Shown: positions 52,464-63,639 of the stretch, piece by piece | Numbering within the stretch: position 1 is the stretch's first letter | Layout of the letters: each line of letters opens with the position of its first letter | Assembly (NCBI GenBank): GCA_004352715.1 | Contig: SCFE01000019.1 | Coordinates: 2,089,545 to 2,153,544 of the forward strand | Length of the DNA: 64,000 nucleotides | Direction: 5' to 3' | From: Hofstenia miamia | Taxonomy: Eukaryota; Xenacoelomorpha; Acoela | Notes under the pieces: generated by a model | What the model saw: the letters and a program-made list of their open reading frames with translations, nothing else | Databases searched by the model: none | Told to the model about the DNA's origin: nothing | Made by a program: the position numbers and the translations under genes

Positions 52464-54300
52464 CTACTGTGAAAGAAGAAAGCAAGTTAAAATCATAGAA
52501 GATAAATATTTGTTTTTATTAGAATGCTTGCAAAGGCTAAATTGTCTAGAATCATTTTTCAAATTGAAAGGAAGAGACAAAACACCAACTAAAATCCAAT
52601 TAAGAACAAATTTTTGTAGAAAACTTAAATATAGAAAGGAAACAATGAAGGAAGTTGTAACCACCAAGAGATTCAGCAGACAAAGGAATAAACTGAATTC
52701 CAGAAGCAAGACAAGATGAGGCATGCTTGGCTTGTTTAACTGGCAAAGCTGCTTGCATTTGTTGGCTGAACCTGTAATATGTTCCAGAGCAGCATGGACA
52801 GCTTTGTCAAAATCTGAATTGAAAAGCAATATGGTTAAGAATACAAGTTCTCAAACTGAAGGAAATTTTTGGAAGAGCCACACAACTCTGAATTAAATGC
52901 ATTTCTAATTGCGGATCCTCAAGCTTGAGAATTTCTTCCATGATTGCATTTGATTTTTCTAGTTTTTTAGAAAAAACATCATTGATAAAATTAGAATTAG
53001 TGGTAATTGGAGAGCCTAATTTGACCAAACCAGTTTCCTTAACTTTGATATCTTTTGGCAGAAGACTGAAGTCAATTGAAGCATTTGGAGACCAAATTTC
53101 ACATTTGCTAGTGTTGATTTCCAATCCAATTCCAGCCATAGATTCATTAAGATAACAAAAAACATCAACTAAAAGTTTAATGGGGGCCAAAAAGATGCAA
53201 TCATCAAGATGCAAGGGAATCTCTCTTGCAAAGCTTGAATTATGGGATGGATTGTGGTGGCAAATAACAGTGGAGCTAAAGGATCTCCTTGTTCTACACC
53301 ACATGTCGAAGAAATTATATGAATACTAAATTTTAACCATGATGGCTGGTTGTAACAAAAACACACCCATAGTAGAAGTTCCAGAAAATTTATTTTGACC
53401 TGATCCAGAAAAGTTGAGTGATCTAAGCTATTGAAAGCATTCTTGATGTCAACCTGAAGGAAAGCAAGGTCCATATTGGAAGGGAGACTTGAAACAAGAC
53501 CATTAAGAGCATGAGCAACAGCCTCACATCCACCAGGAACACCAACCCCACTTGAAGAGGTGTCAGTAGAGAAGCTGCCTTGGAACTGGACAGATGACAG
53601 ATATTTTGCAACCATTCTGTGAAGAAATTCACCAACTGCAATAGGTCTAAAACCATCTTTCTTCTTTTTAAAAGCAAACAAGCTAGCACCACACCAGTAA
53701 GGTGCACCTTCCTGAGGAGCATTACCTCAAATCAGTAGGTTTATGACATCTAGGACTGATTGAATGGCATTATCTCTGAATTCAGGTGAAGGACATTGAA
53801 ACGCATTCAAAAGATGAGATGTGTATAGTTTGGAAATGCCAGCAGCAGAATCTTAAGGAAAACTCTGAAGGCACTTGAGAAGAAAAAACTTTGAGATTAC
53901 AAGAAGTGGGACATCATTGTATAAGTATGAGAAAGTGGAGCACCAGATGGATGTTTTTCTTCCAGAATAGTGTGAATGCTTTCTCCAAAAGATATACCTG
54001 CTGAACTCAAAACAGTTATTGCTTTTTTGAAGCTACCTTCATGCACAAGCTGTCAAGCACATTTGATAATTAGCAATTCAGACTTATTGGAGGGACGAAA
54101 AGAAGGAAGTGATGTAATATCTTCATACCATAGTCTAGAAAGGTCACCATTTAGCCATCTCTGAAGACGTTCAATAACCTTTGATTCTTCAAATCAAAAG
54201 TTTTTGGAGCTACCTCAAGGAGGAGACTGCAGAATGCAGGGAGCTATGATGCAAATGTCAATCCATGAGTTAACATTCAAGGGATTTCTCTTAACTTTCT
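52464..54300 (-). pseudogene. Second QGDPL/YLDDG-class retroelement
   Basis: A minus-strand relative of the element split by the Polinton. The upstream part near 54150-53960 reads LWYEDITSLPSFRPSNKSEL and SAGISFGESIHTILEEKHP. The RT core at 53681-53169 reads FKKKKDGFRPIAVGEFLHRM, DLAFLQVDIKNAFNSLDHST and TCGVEQGDPLAPLLFATTIH. The frame 53304-52807 reads EIPLHLDDCIFLAP, where the YLDDG box has become HLDDC, and GIGLEINTSKCEIWSPNA. Frames overlap by shifts at about 53290 and 53690. Its 3' end is not defined. Confidence 0.75.
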
Positions 54301-54561
54301 CAAATGATAACCACACTGCTTTTGCCCAAAGATTGCGACAAGAAATCAGAACATGCTTCCTGGTGGGTATTGAATATGATCAGATATCCTAGAGAATATG
54401 TTGAGACATTAACTTTGATTGGCATAATGGAGATATTCCTGAACCAGAACACTTTAGACCTTCTTTTTTGTGTGAGCAGATCATACCACAAGTATTGATG
54501 GATACTACTTGCATGCACATGTGATGAAAATGGAAGTCTAAACAAAGATTTTATAAAGTCA

Positions 54562-56236
54562 CTGTTGGAGAATTTTTCTAATTTAACATTTCATTTATTC
54601 TTTTTAAATTTAAAATTGTTAATCACAAAAAGACTTAGTTGTTTGAATTAAAGGTTGTTTCTTTAATCCTTTGTATGCTGAAAATAAAAAGGTTTTATTC
54701 TGTTTTTAAGTGCTCATATTATGGAAAAAGGAATACTTAGAGGGTCTCTTGAATAAATATCATGTTTATGTTAAAGATTTCAAAGGAATGCTTGCCCCTT
54801 TATAAGTGAATGTCAATCCAGTTTCAAAGAAACAAAAGCCAAGCTATTATGCACTTACAAAAGAAAAAGGAAGCTTATGAAAGTGACATTAAAATCTTAT
54901 AATAATGTAAATGGCAGTTATTCTTGAAAACAAGAAGGGAAAATGTGATGAAGACCCAATCAGAAAATGATGACATCAAAAAGCCTATAAAAGATTCAAA
55001 AAAAAATAAAATAAGGGAGACAGAGAAGAAACGTCAAATTCTCAGAGTTATCTCTAATCAAAGATTATCAGTTGTTAGCACTACGTAATTTTTGATAATG
55101 CTCTCTCTCTATGACAGACAGAATTTTTAGAAGAAAATTTGGCATCTGAGCAACCAGCATAGTTGGTTTCAGTTTTCTCTATCAAGACTCAGTCAAAATC
55201 TCAGTTTGTTCCTGTCATTCAGATTCAATCGCTCCCAGGTGCAACATTTTGAAGTTGATTTTAAGTTGGTAAATGTAAGAACTTCCATTTGGTTTCTAAT
55301 TTTTTAGTTATTCCAGATTTTTCAATTTATAGTTTATTGGTATTTGCATGAATATATCCTTAGTGTAAAAATAAATCAGTTAGCTAAAGCTTTATTTCTG
55401 ATCTTAAATAATTTTCTATAGCTTCAACAAAAACTTTAAATTTATATTGAGAGCACTTAACTTTAGTAGATTCTGAAGGAATATATTTGGGAAAAACTCC
55501 TAACTCTCAGACTTCAAGTATTTTCTATATTACTCTGAGTGCAATAATTAGCAACTTCATTTTCCTCAATGAAGCATTAAGTGCTTTCAGTGAAATGATA
55601 TTACATTCACTCGAGGAATTGAGAATTGCTGTAACATTTCCTGATGCTATTATTGAGGAAAAATAAATAATAGAGTTTTTCACATAGGATTGAAATTAGT
55701 GAGTAAGGTAAATTGCAAAGTTTCTTTATTATAATAACTGGGCTGTAGTGGGGTTATAACATTACGGACTCTGATATAATTCGAGTTAGAGGTAATTGTC
55801 AAAGACTCGCATGTGATAAAATTTTATAAGAATTTCCTGAAAAATAAGTTTACAAAAACACTACCAAACTCCAAAATTTATTAGGGAAATAAGGGAAATA
55901 AATTGCACAACATTGTACCTTAACTTTTGTTCATAATTGTCATTGTAAATTTTTATTTATTGAAGACAGTTGGTCAGAGTTGGTATTTGATCATAGGGGA
56001 CTCTATCAAGAAAACATAAATACATTTTCGAAATTATTTTGATTGATTGTTTGGTTTTGAATTGTAATTCAGTAAATTGCTGTAATTGTGAGTCTGCTCT
56101 ATTTTTGCAAGGCAGACATAGATAGTGAAACAGAAGTTCTTAAGAGACTAAAATCTTTAGTTGATTAAGTTGATTTGTTTGACACAGTAAGTTAATAAGT
56201 GATAATCTTGGTTCATTAAAATCTGTTTTCACTACA
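54562..56236 (+). repeat. Probable 5' LTR of gypsy element (start uncertain)
   Basis: The right edge is well defined: ...ACTACA ends at 56236, two bases before a primer-binding site. The left edge is a guess at TGTTGGAGAATTTTT near 54562, because the matching 3' LTR is outside the window. Inside, TATAAAAG (54986-54993) preceded by TGACATCA (about 54971) gives a plausible promoter. No ORF of note lies within. Confidence 0.45.
54986..54993 (+). promoter_or_regulatory. TATA box in presumed LTR
   Basis: TATAAAAG, about 1.5 kb upstream of gag, followed by the AG-rich leader GGGAGACAGAGAAG at 55015. The position suits transcription of the gypsy element. Confidence 0.45.
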
Positions 56237-56238
56237 AT

Positions 56239-56256
56239 TGGCGACATGTTGGAGAT
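56239..56256 (+). other. Primer-binding site of gypsy element
   Basis: TGGCGACATGTTGGAGAT begins with TGG, complementary to a tRNA CCA end, two bases after the LTR CA terminus. The tRNA was not identified. Confidence 0.6.
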
Positions 56257-56508
56257 AAAATTTTAGGCAATAACAAGAAAATTAAGTAAAATTCTTGCTT
56301 GTTAAATAAATTAAGGACTCATGAAAAAAATAAAAATTAGGAAACTCTTTGGAGTTTTTGAGAGATAGTTTAAGAATTTAAACATGACAAAAATTTAAAT
56401 TAGAGAGATCTGTCAACTATTCTACTGGTATAGTAAATAGTTAAATTAGAAGCTAGTTGAAGGTAATAATTTAAAAACAAATTTGTTTAGGTTTTCAGTT
56501 TAAAAATA

Positions 56509-57300
56509 ATGGCGCAGAAACTGTTGATACCACCTGAAAAATTCTATTTTACTGAAACAGAAATCTTCACAGAATGCCTCCAAACATTTACTGTGCTATG
56601 CAAATTAAATGGTTGGGAAGACAGTGAAGTAAAGTCTGGGTATATTGCTTTGAGTTTGAAGCGTCATGCAAAAAGCATCTATACAGCATTGCCTTTGGAG
56701 GTGTGTCAAGTTAGAGACAATGATGATTACAATAACTTGATTGAAATATTATCTAAGAAGTTTATATCAAACTCACAAGTGACAAGTGAAACAATATTGA
56801 GGGCCAGGAAGCAGTTAGATAAGGAAAGTCTTCTGGAATTTTTGAAAGAGATATTCAGATTATTGGTTAAAGCCTATCCAAAGATTCAAATGGAATTGAT
56901 TAACTGTACTTTGGCAAAAAGTGCTTTCATCAAAGGTATAAATGATAGTGAAATAAGATTCCAGGTTCAAACAGCAAATCCAAAAGATCTGGAAGAAGCT
57001 CTGGCCATTGCTATAAGTGCTGAAAGTGCTATTGCCATTGAAAGAAGGCCACATAAATTAACAAAATTTCACCATATTATGCAGGCAGATGAACAGATGA
57101 AAGGTTGGGAAAAAGTAGAACTACAACTTAAAGCCTTGACTGATAAAATCAACAAATTAGTTGAAAAGAAAGCACTGGTATCTAGTAATAAATCAAATCA
57201 GTATGATTGGTCTAATGCCATTTGTTTCAAATGTAATGAAAAAGGACACCTATCCCAGATTTGTCCAAAGACAGTCAACAAAAAGGCAGATTTAAACTAG
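56509..57300 (+). CDS. gag: Ty3/gypsy gag polyprotein
   Basis: A 263-codon intact frame. The N-terminal capsid-like helical region has WEDSEVKSGYIALSLKRHAK, LIEILSKKFISNSQVTSETI and KSAFIKGINDSEIRF, the usual retrotransposon-gag (UBN2/gag-like) layout. The C-terminus carries the zinc knuckle CFKCNEKGHLSQIC (CX2CX4HX4C). The stop TAG at 57298 overlaps the protease frame by about 40 nt. The protease frame is -1 relative to gag, so ribosomal frameshifting is expected by family analogy. I see no canonical A-AAA-AAC-type slip site. Confidence 0.9.
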   Translation: MAQKLLIPPEKFYFTETEIFTECLQTFTVLCKLNGWEDSEVKSGYIALSLKRHAKSIYTALPLEVCQVRDNDDYNNLIEILSKKFISNSQVTSETILRARKQLDKESLLEFLKEIFRLLVKAYPKIQMELINCTLAKSAFIKGINDSEIRFQVQTANPKDLEEALAIAISAESAIAIERRPHKLTKFHHIMQADEQMKGWEKVELQLKALTDKINKLVEKKALVSSNKSNQYDWSNAICFKCNEKGHLSQICPKTVNKKADLN

Positions 57301-57899
57301 AGAGGGCCAGGCTAAAGATGAGTCTGGCCATAAAAACCCAAATCTATTTACACAATTTAGATAAAAATATTAACTCACTAGTTTGTATTAAATTGCCTAT
57401 ACAAGGTTATAAAACTAAAATCTTGATAGATTCTGGAAGTCCAATCTCTCTAGCTAATGAAAACTTTATTAATAAATTGGGTAATCAAATCAATTCAGAT
57501 AATTCTACAAAGATTTACGCCACAAACAATGAACCACTACAAATTAAGGGTACAGCAAAAATTGAAATTACATTATGCACTAAAAAAATTACCACAAATG
57601 TTTTTATTGTAAGTGAATTATTAGAAACAGTCATTCTAGGCTGTGATGTTCTAAAATCATGTCAGGGGGCAATTGATTTTGCCACAAATCAGGTTTATTT
57701 TAAGAATGAAAGTAACAGCTACAAATTTGAAAGAAACATGAATGAGGAAATTGAAATTATTAATCCCACTCCAAATCAAAATAAACTTATAGATTTTGTA
57801 AATTTTTCAATTTATTTAGATAAAACAGAGACTACAACATCCAACCAAAAAATTCAGGGAGCTCAACAGTCAGAGAGAATGACAGAAATTCTTCAATAA
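57261..57899 (+). CDS. pro: Ty3/gypsy aspartic protease region
   Basis: A 212-codon frame in -1 relation to gag. The retropepsin active site reads LIDSGSPISLANENF (DSG). A second conserved strand, ETVILGCDVLKSCQGAID, matches the ILG(x)D motif. It ends at TAA (57897), which interrupts the run into reverse transcriptase in the same frame, so the original pol was longer. Confidence 0.85.
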   Translation: MSKDSQQKGRFKLERARLKMSLAIKTQIYLHNLDKNINSLVCIKLPIQGYKTKILIDSGSPISLANENFINKLGNQINSDNSTKIYATNNEPLQIKGTAKIEITLCTKKITTNVFIVSELLETVILGCDVLKSCQGAIDFATNQVYFKNESNSYKFERNMNEEIEIINPTPNQNKLIDFVNFSIYLDKTETTTSNQKIQGAQQSERMTEILQ

Positions 57900-60800
57900 A
57901 TTGGATTTGACGGTGTGGAAATTTTGGAAGCAGAAAAATGGACCTTCTGGGAACAAGTCAAAAAATTTGAAGACATATTTGCATTGAGTTCCAAAGAGCT
58001 GGGAAGTTGTGATATGCTGCCATTGGAATTAAATACAATTGATGACCAGGCAGTAAATAATCAGCTGAGGAGGGTTCCATTAGCATTCCAAGACAAACTC
58101 AAAGAGCAAATTAATTCATTATTAAAACTAGGGGTAATCAGAAAATCGTTTTCAGCATGGAATGCCCCATTGTTTTAGTTTGAAAATGGAATGGGAAATT
58201 AAGGCTATGTGTTGATTATAGAAGCACAGTCAACAAGAATTTGGAAGATGTGAGTGCATACCCTCTGCCTAAAATCAAAAATATTCTAGACTCAATACAA
58301 GGGTCCAGGTTTTTCATTACACTAGATTTGGTAAGCAGTTATCACCAAATGAAAATTAGAGAGTGTGACATTCCAAAGACAGCTTTCTCTACCACTTTTG
58401 GACATTTTGAATTTCTAAGAGTCCCTTTTGGTCTAAAAACACCCCTAGTGGTTTTCAAAGATTAATGAATTTTATTTTATATGAACTACTTTACAAAGCT
58501 TGTTTGGTATATTTAGATGACATCTTAGTGATCAGGAGAACTTTTGAACAGATGCTGGAGAACTTTGCAAAGGTGGCGATTGCACTCAGGGAGGCTGGTT
58601 TAAAGCTGTGTGCAAAGAAGTGCGTATTCTTCCATAAGGAAATCAAATTTTTGGGCCACAAAATTTCTAAAAAGGGACTAGAATTCAATAAGGAGAAAAT
58701 TGAAGCAGTAAAGCATCTCCAACCACCATCAAACTTGACACAGCTACACAGTTTCCTAGGTATCACTGGATATTATAGAAGATTTGTGGAAGGGTATGCA
58801 AATATAGCATATCCACTAACTAAACTGTTAAGGAAAAATGCTCCCTATCACTGGAAAAAGACTCAGCAGGAGGCATTTGAGAATCTGAAACAAAAATTAA
58901 TTACAGCTCCAATTCTGGATTATCCAGATTTATCTAAGAAATTCATCCTGTCAACTGATGCAAGTGGGACAGCATTGGGTGCCATCTTAGCACAACAAGA
59001 CAAAACTGGTGAAACAGTGGTCACATATGCTAGTTGTGCATTACAAGGTTCTGAACTAAATTATTCCACTACAAAGAAGGAACTATTAGCAGTGGTTTGG
59101 GTGATTTGAAAATTTAAACATTACTTGTATGGTAGGAAGTTTACAGTAATAACAGATCACACTAATCTAAAATGGTTAAGAAATTTTTGAGAAATCCATG
59201 GACAGCTTTATTGGTGGATTGCCTTCCTGGCAGAATTTGACTTTAAAATTGTACATAAACCTGGAGCTAAACATCAAAATGCTGATGCATTAAGCAGATT
59301 GGATCTGGTATTTCTGAGAGAGCAAGATGAGGGAATTGATGATCTGATAGACTTACTAACATTCTCAATACAATTGGGTTTTGAGGAGAAAGAAAAATTT
59401 GTACAAGCTCAAAAACAAGATGTAATAATTGGTCCAATATATAAAAAGTTAATTTTAGAAAAGATTTCAAAACAACCAGAGAAACAATCATTGTCAGGCT
59501 CCCCTTGGGAAACATTTTATTATTGGCCAAAATGGAACAATTTATATGAGGAAAATAAAATATTATATGTTAGGGAACCAAAACAACCTTTAAGATTAAT
59601 CATACCTAGGGTATTCATATCAAAGATTTTAGAGGTGGTGCACCAAAATCCTTTGGCAGGACATTTGGGGCAAGCAAAAACAATGTCAAAAATTAAGGAG
59701 TTATATTTTTGGACAGGAATGGCAAATGATGTTTTATCATACATAAATGCTTGCAAGAGATGCAATAAAAGAAAATTTCCTGTACCAGTAGTAAGGGCTC
59801 CAATGAAAGCAATTAAGGTAGGTTATCCCTTTGAAATAATAGCAGCTGATTTCATGGGACCACTGCCATAAAGTGAAAATGGAAACAAATGGAGTCTGAC
59901 AGTAGTGGATTTATTTTCAAAATTCTCATTTGCTTTTCCTTTACTGGATGCCACTGCTGAGTTGACAGGTAAAGTATTAGTGATCAGAATATTTACCCAG
60001 TTTGGTCTTCCTGATCACATTTTAAGAGATCAAGGAAGAAATTTTGAGAGTAATTTAATACATCAACTATGTTTTCTTTTAGATATAAAGAAACTCTGGA
60101 CAACTGCCTTCCACCCACAATGAAATGGACAAACAGAAAGGTGGAATAAAACATTGATTGATATAATTTCAAAATATATCCAATAAGATCAAAATGATTG
60201 GGATCAGTTCCTAGAACAAGCTTGTTTTGCATATAACACGTATTGACATCAGACAACAGGAGTCTTGCCATTTCAAGTTATGTTTGGTAGGAAAGCTTGG
60301 GTCCCAGTGCAACTACTTTTACCAGAGGCTGATGAACAAAGACAGCTTTATGATAATATTCATCAATATATTTTAGATCTTCAGATGAATATGAGTTGCC
60401 TGCAGCAAGCAGTGATTGAAGCAATGGGACAACCACAGGAGATGATGAGTGATTATTATAACAAAAAGGTGAGGTTCCAAGAATTCGCAGAGGGTGATAA
60501 AGTGTTATTGTATCACCTGGCGATTAAGAAAGGGATGGTGAAGAAACTACATAGCCCTTACTTGGGGCCATATGAAGTGGTAAAAGTGATAAATGAGGTA
60601 AATGTTCAGATTAAGCATCTCAAATATCCCAGGAAGAAATGGCAAATCATTCACAATAAATAGGTTGAAGCCATATAAAGAAAAGGGTCCAGATGATGGT
60701 AAAATGGATGAATTGGAAACAGAAAATTTAAGGGAAGAAGAAGCAGAGGATGAATTGGCATTATGTCAGCAAGTCAAAATTGCCCACTTGGAATCACCTA

Positions 60801-60960
60801 ATTTGACACCAAATAGGACGCCACCTCATAGTCCTGAACCTGAGCCAATTTGGGTGTGAAAAGAAGAAGAGGAAAGGATGCCAGACTTTCAATTTCAAAG
60901 GGAGCCGTATCCTGATCATTAAAGAAAAAGACCTGACAGAATCAGACTGTTGTTAGCATG
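57900..60960 (+). pseudogene. pol: Ty3/gypsy pol: RT, RNase H, integrase (broken)
   Basis: RT begins after the TAA (57915-58178: FAWNAPLF-like end), shifts frame at about 58180 (YPLPKIKNILDSIQGSRFFI) and again at about 58465 (LVYLDDILVI, catalytic YLDD). The connection FLGITGYYRRFVEGYANIAY and RNase H STDASGTALGAILAQ follow. Integrase has the HHCC finger (LGQAKTMSKIKELYFWTGMA, CKRCNKRK) and DDE residues in AADFMGP, LRDQGRNFESN and NGQTERWNKTL. In-frame stops are at 59107, 59188, 59869, 60121, 60184 and 60244, with a final shift near 60655 into NRLKPYKEKGPDD and an acidic tail. It cannot make an intact polyprotein. Confidence 0.9.
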
Positions 60961-62172
60961 GTAGAAAAGTTGCTAAAGAGGCGGTATAAAAAGCATGAAC
61001 ATTTGGAAAATCTTTATAGTGCATGAAAAATCAATGTGTGTGAAGTTTTATAACTACATTTAGGAAATTGAAGTAAATTACGAGGTGGTAGAAGAAAAGG
61101 AATTCGACCAGATGTTGGATGCATGGACCAAAATAAACAGTTTTGGACTCTGTCATCTTTGTAGTTTATAAAACTTGAAATTTATTATATTCATTTAGGT
61201 GTTGTGATTTAATTAAAATGCATGAAGAGTAGTAATTATTTTTAGGAGATGAGAACCTTCATGCACCCAGAGTACTTTTATACTCAGATCTCCTGTCATA
61301 GAGGAAAAGAGGTGTGGATGGTGACTAGTTACATTTCTCCCTGAGAGTGGCTTAGGGTGGCGAGTGTTCTTGTGGAGCATAGAGCTCACAAGAAGAAACA
61401 TATGCTCCACCAAAAACAAATCATCACCACCCTCGAATATAATTGTTCAATATTTATACATCTAATTATTAGAAAATAAATGTTTACACATAAACTTACT
61501 TGTTATATAATTAAGTAGAAACTGTGGACATTACATTAATCATAACTGAAAATGTAGATTACAGGTATAACTTACTAGAAGGTATCTGAAGAGTTATATG
61601 TAAGATAGTAGTTAAACAATAAGTAAACAGTAACAAAAATGTTGTTTAGAAGTTGATGACAGTACTAGATCTTGACTAAAAATGTAACCTTGTATATATT
61701 GATTAGTAAATGTAGGTTAGGAAGCTGCTCTGTAATAATATTAATTAAACATAGCCAAAATATTTTGGTAATAGCTAATTACATGTATGTAAGCAGCTAG
61801 TAAAAATCCTGGTGATAGACAGATGCAGCACTGACCTGTAATTGTGGAACTAGTCATTTACAATGAGACAGAAGTTTAAAATAAACTAATGCATTCCCCT
61901 GTAAGGCTCTAAAATTATACCAGAAATGTGTGACATTGTTATATAAGTAAATACCTAAATTCATAGAAGTGTTCTCACAATAGAGTTAGGTTATGTCAAA
62001 AAGAATTGTTGTACCCAATGCATGAAAACTCGGAAAATAAAATTGTATTATTTTTTTTTGAAGCTGTACTCATTCTAGTAGTTTGTAAAATGTACCTGTA
62101 AAATGAGAGTAAATTGCCAAAAATTAGGGAGTTCAGATTACAAAATCAAAACTTAATCAAAAATTTATTTAG
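60961..62172 (+). other. Region between pol and downstream ORFs
   Basis: One coding-like stretch follows TTTTTAG at 61240-61245: 61246-61485 reads MRTFMHPEYFYTQISCHRGK, a TGA at 61342, then LRVASVLVEHRAHKKKHML. Another short one at 61063-61170 follows CATTTAG (EIEVNYEVVEEKEFDQML). They could be exons of accessory transcripts. The rest is AT-rich. No second LTR was found here, so the element continues. Confidence 0.4.
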
Positions 62173-62325
62173 TTAGAATGCCAGGCAGAATGGCTAAGAA
62201 GAAATATCTAAAAAGATGGAGTTGATCCAGAGCCATTAGGACAGTCATGCTCTATTATCCCCAAATAAAATCTTCCCTGGAATTATTGTTGTGCCTGGCA
62301 GTGGACGTGAAATTAGAAGAAGATA

Positions 62326-63228
62326 GTGGCCTTGAATCTGGAAAACATGGGTGGAAGGGAGAGTCTAGAGGTTCATTTGGCACACAAAAATACGGAGCAT
62401 TGGTACCTGGAATTTGAGGCCCGATTACATAGGCCAAATACCATCACACAAAAATATATATGTGCAATACAGAGTAAATCATGGGAAAATGAGAGCTTGG
62501 TGGCAATTGACATAGAGTTTGTGGGAGCATTGGTGCATCCTCATGAAATTCCACAAGAGTTGATCAAAGTGGCTAGAAGGCAAATAAAAAATGTCAATAG
62601 GACGTGCAGTAGAAATGTGATGGTCCCTCTAGATTGCTCAATCTAAGATGGTGAGACTTCCCTTAAATATCTTTTAAAACCTCCATTAGCAGTGAATTAT
62701 CCACTGGATATGATTCACTATCATGATCTAGAGGGTAGAAAAATTTATTGGAAAGCATGAAAGATGTTTGAGATCACAGACAACCTTTTGTATTTCAGGA
62801 GCATGGCACAGTTGCAAGAATGGCTCAAGAATGCAAGAGTCCAGGAGTTCTTAGAATTCGTGGGAGAAGAACAACCTGCATTAAAATTATTGAGTGGTAC
62901 CATTGCCCAGGTGGAATTTTTAAATTCCACACATAAGCCTGGAAAAATTAATGACAAGATAAGACAGTTGAAAATGACAGGAATTGCGTTATTCAATGGC
63001 ACCCAGGACTGTCCTATGCTGGGTTTACATAACTTGGGGATTCCAGTATATGATCTCACATACAGGCTGGAAATGAAGATCATGGTCAAACTAAGAATAC
63101 AATGTCCACAAGAGATCAAGGAAGACAAATTACTAGAAGCCACTATACAAGAGATGCCATCATTTTCTCTAATATCATTGGCAGAGCAGTTGTGCCCAGA
63201 GATGTTAAGAAAATTAAGAGACACATGA
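62326..63228 (+). pseudogene. Unrecognised interrupted ORF between pol and env
   Basis: A single frame of about 300 codons with two stops (TAA 62644, TGA 62758). It reads LENMGGRESLEVHLAHKNTE, SLVAIDIEFVGALVHPHEIP, HYHDLEGRKIYW, LQEWLKNARVQEFLEFVGEE and LHNLGIPVYDLTYRLEMKI. Just upstream, another frame reads NKIFPGIIVVPGSGREIRRR (about 62265-62325), so it once began earlier. The acidic IDIEF and the downstream D/H-containing helices faintly recall a DEDD exonuclease, but key residues cannot be aligned by eye. I make no functional call. Confidence 0.5.
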
Positions 63229-63286
63229 TAGTTGATTTGATGCACAGATTTCCTATGAGATTTCACAGATCACATTCAAATTTAGA

Positions 63287-63529
63287 ATGAAGAACAAACG
63301 AGTTTTTAAGAAGCTGGAGGAGATACTCCAATGTAATGAAATTAAAATACCTACAGAGGAAGTTTGGTTGAAAAATTGTTTAGACTGGAGGGAAAGGTTG
63401 ACCATACTGTATGCACACTTTGCCACCAAGCACCCAAACTTCCCAGCAGAAAATTGGGGGCAGGTAAGTCACAAGAAGAAGGATGAAATTACTGCTGAAT
63501 GGAGTGTGTTTCTGCAGAATTATAAATGA
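63287..63529 (+). CDS. Unrecognised 80-codon ORF before env
   Basis: The ORF starts ATG at 63287 and reads KNKRVFKKLEEILQCNEIKI, LKNCLDWRERLTILYAHFAT and a Trp-rich end. It is highly charged and helical by eye. It may be the C-terminal part of the interrupted ORF upstream after a frameshift, or a separate accessory gene. Confidence 0.4.
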   Translation: MKNKRVFKKLEEILQCNEIKIPTEEVWLKNCLDWRERLTILYAHFATKHPNFPAENWGQVSHKKKDEITAEWSVFLQNYK

Positions 63530-63639
63530 AAAATAATGCATGGTGCAGTTAAAAACGATAAAACTAATTAGTAATGAGTACAGTTTCAATTACTAATTAA
63601 GGATGATATCTAAGTCATGGAATGATATTGTAATTTAGG

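Noticed and set aside
57900-60960. Reassigned TGA codon as explanation for stops in mobile-element ORFs
   Set aside because: Stops include TAA and occur at positions where the family has varied residues (Glu, Thr, Lys). The host ADGB uses TGG for Trp and has no internal TGA, so ordinary decay explains them.
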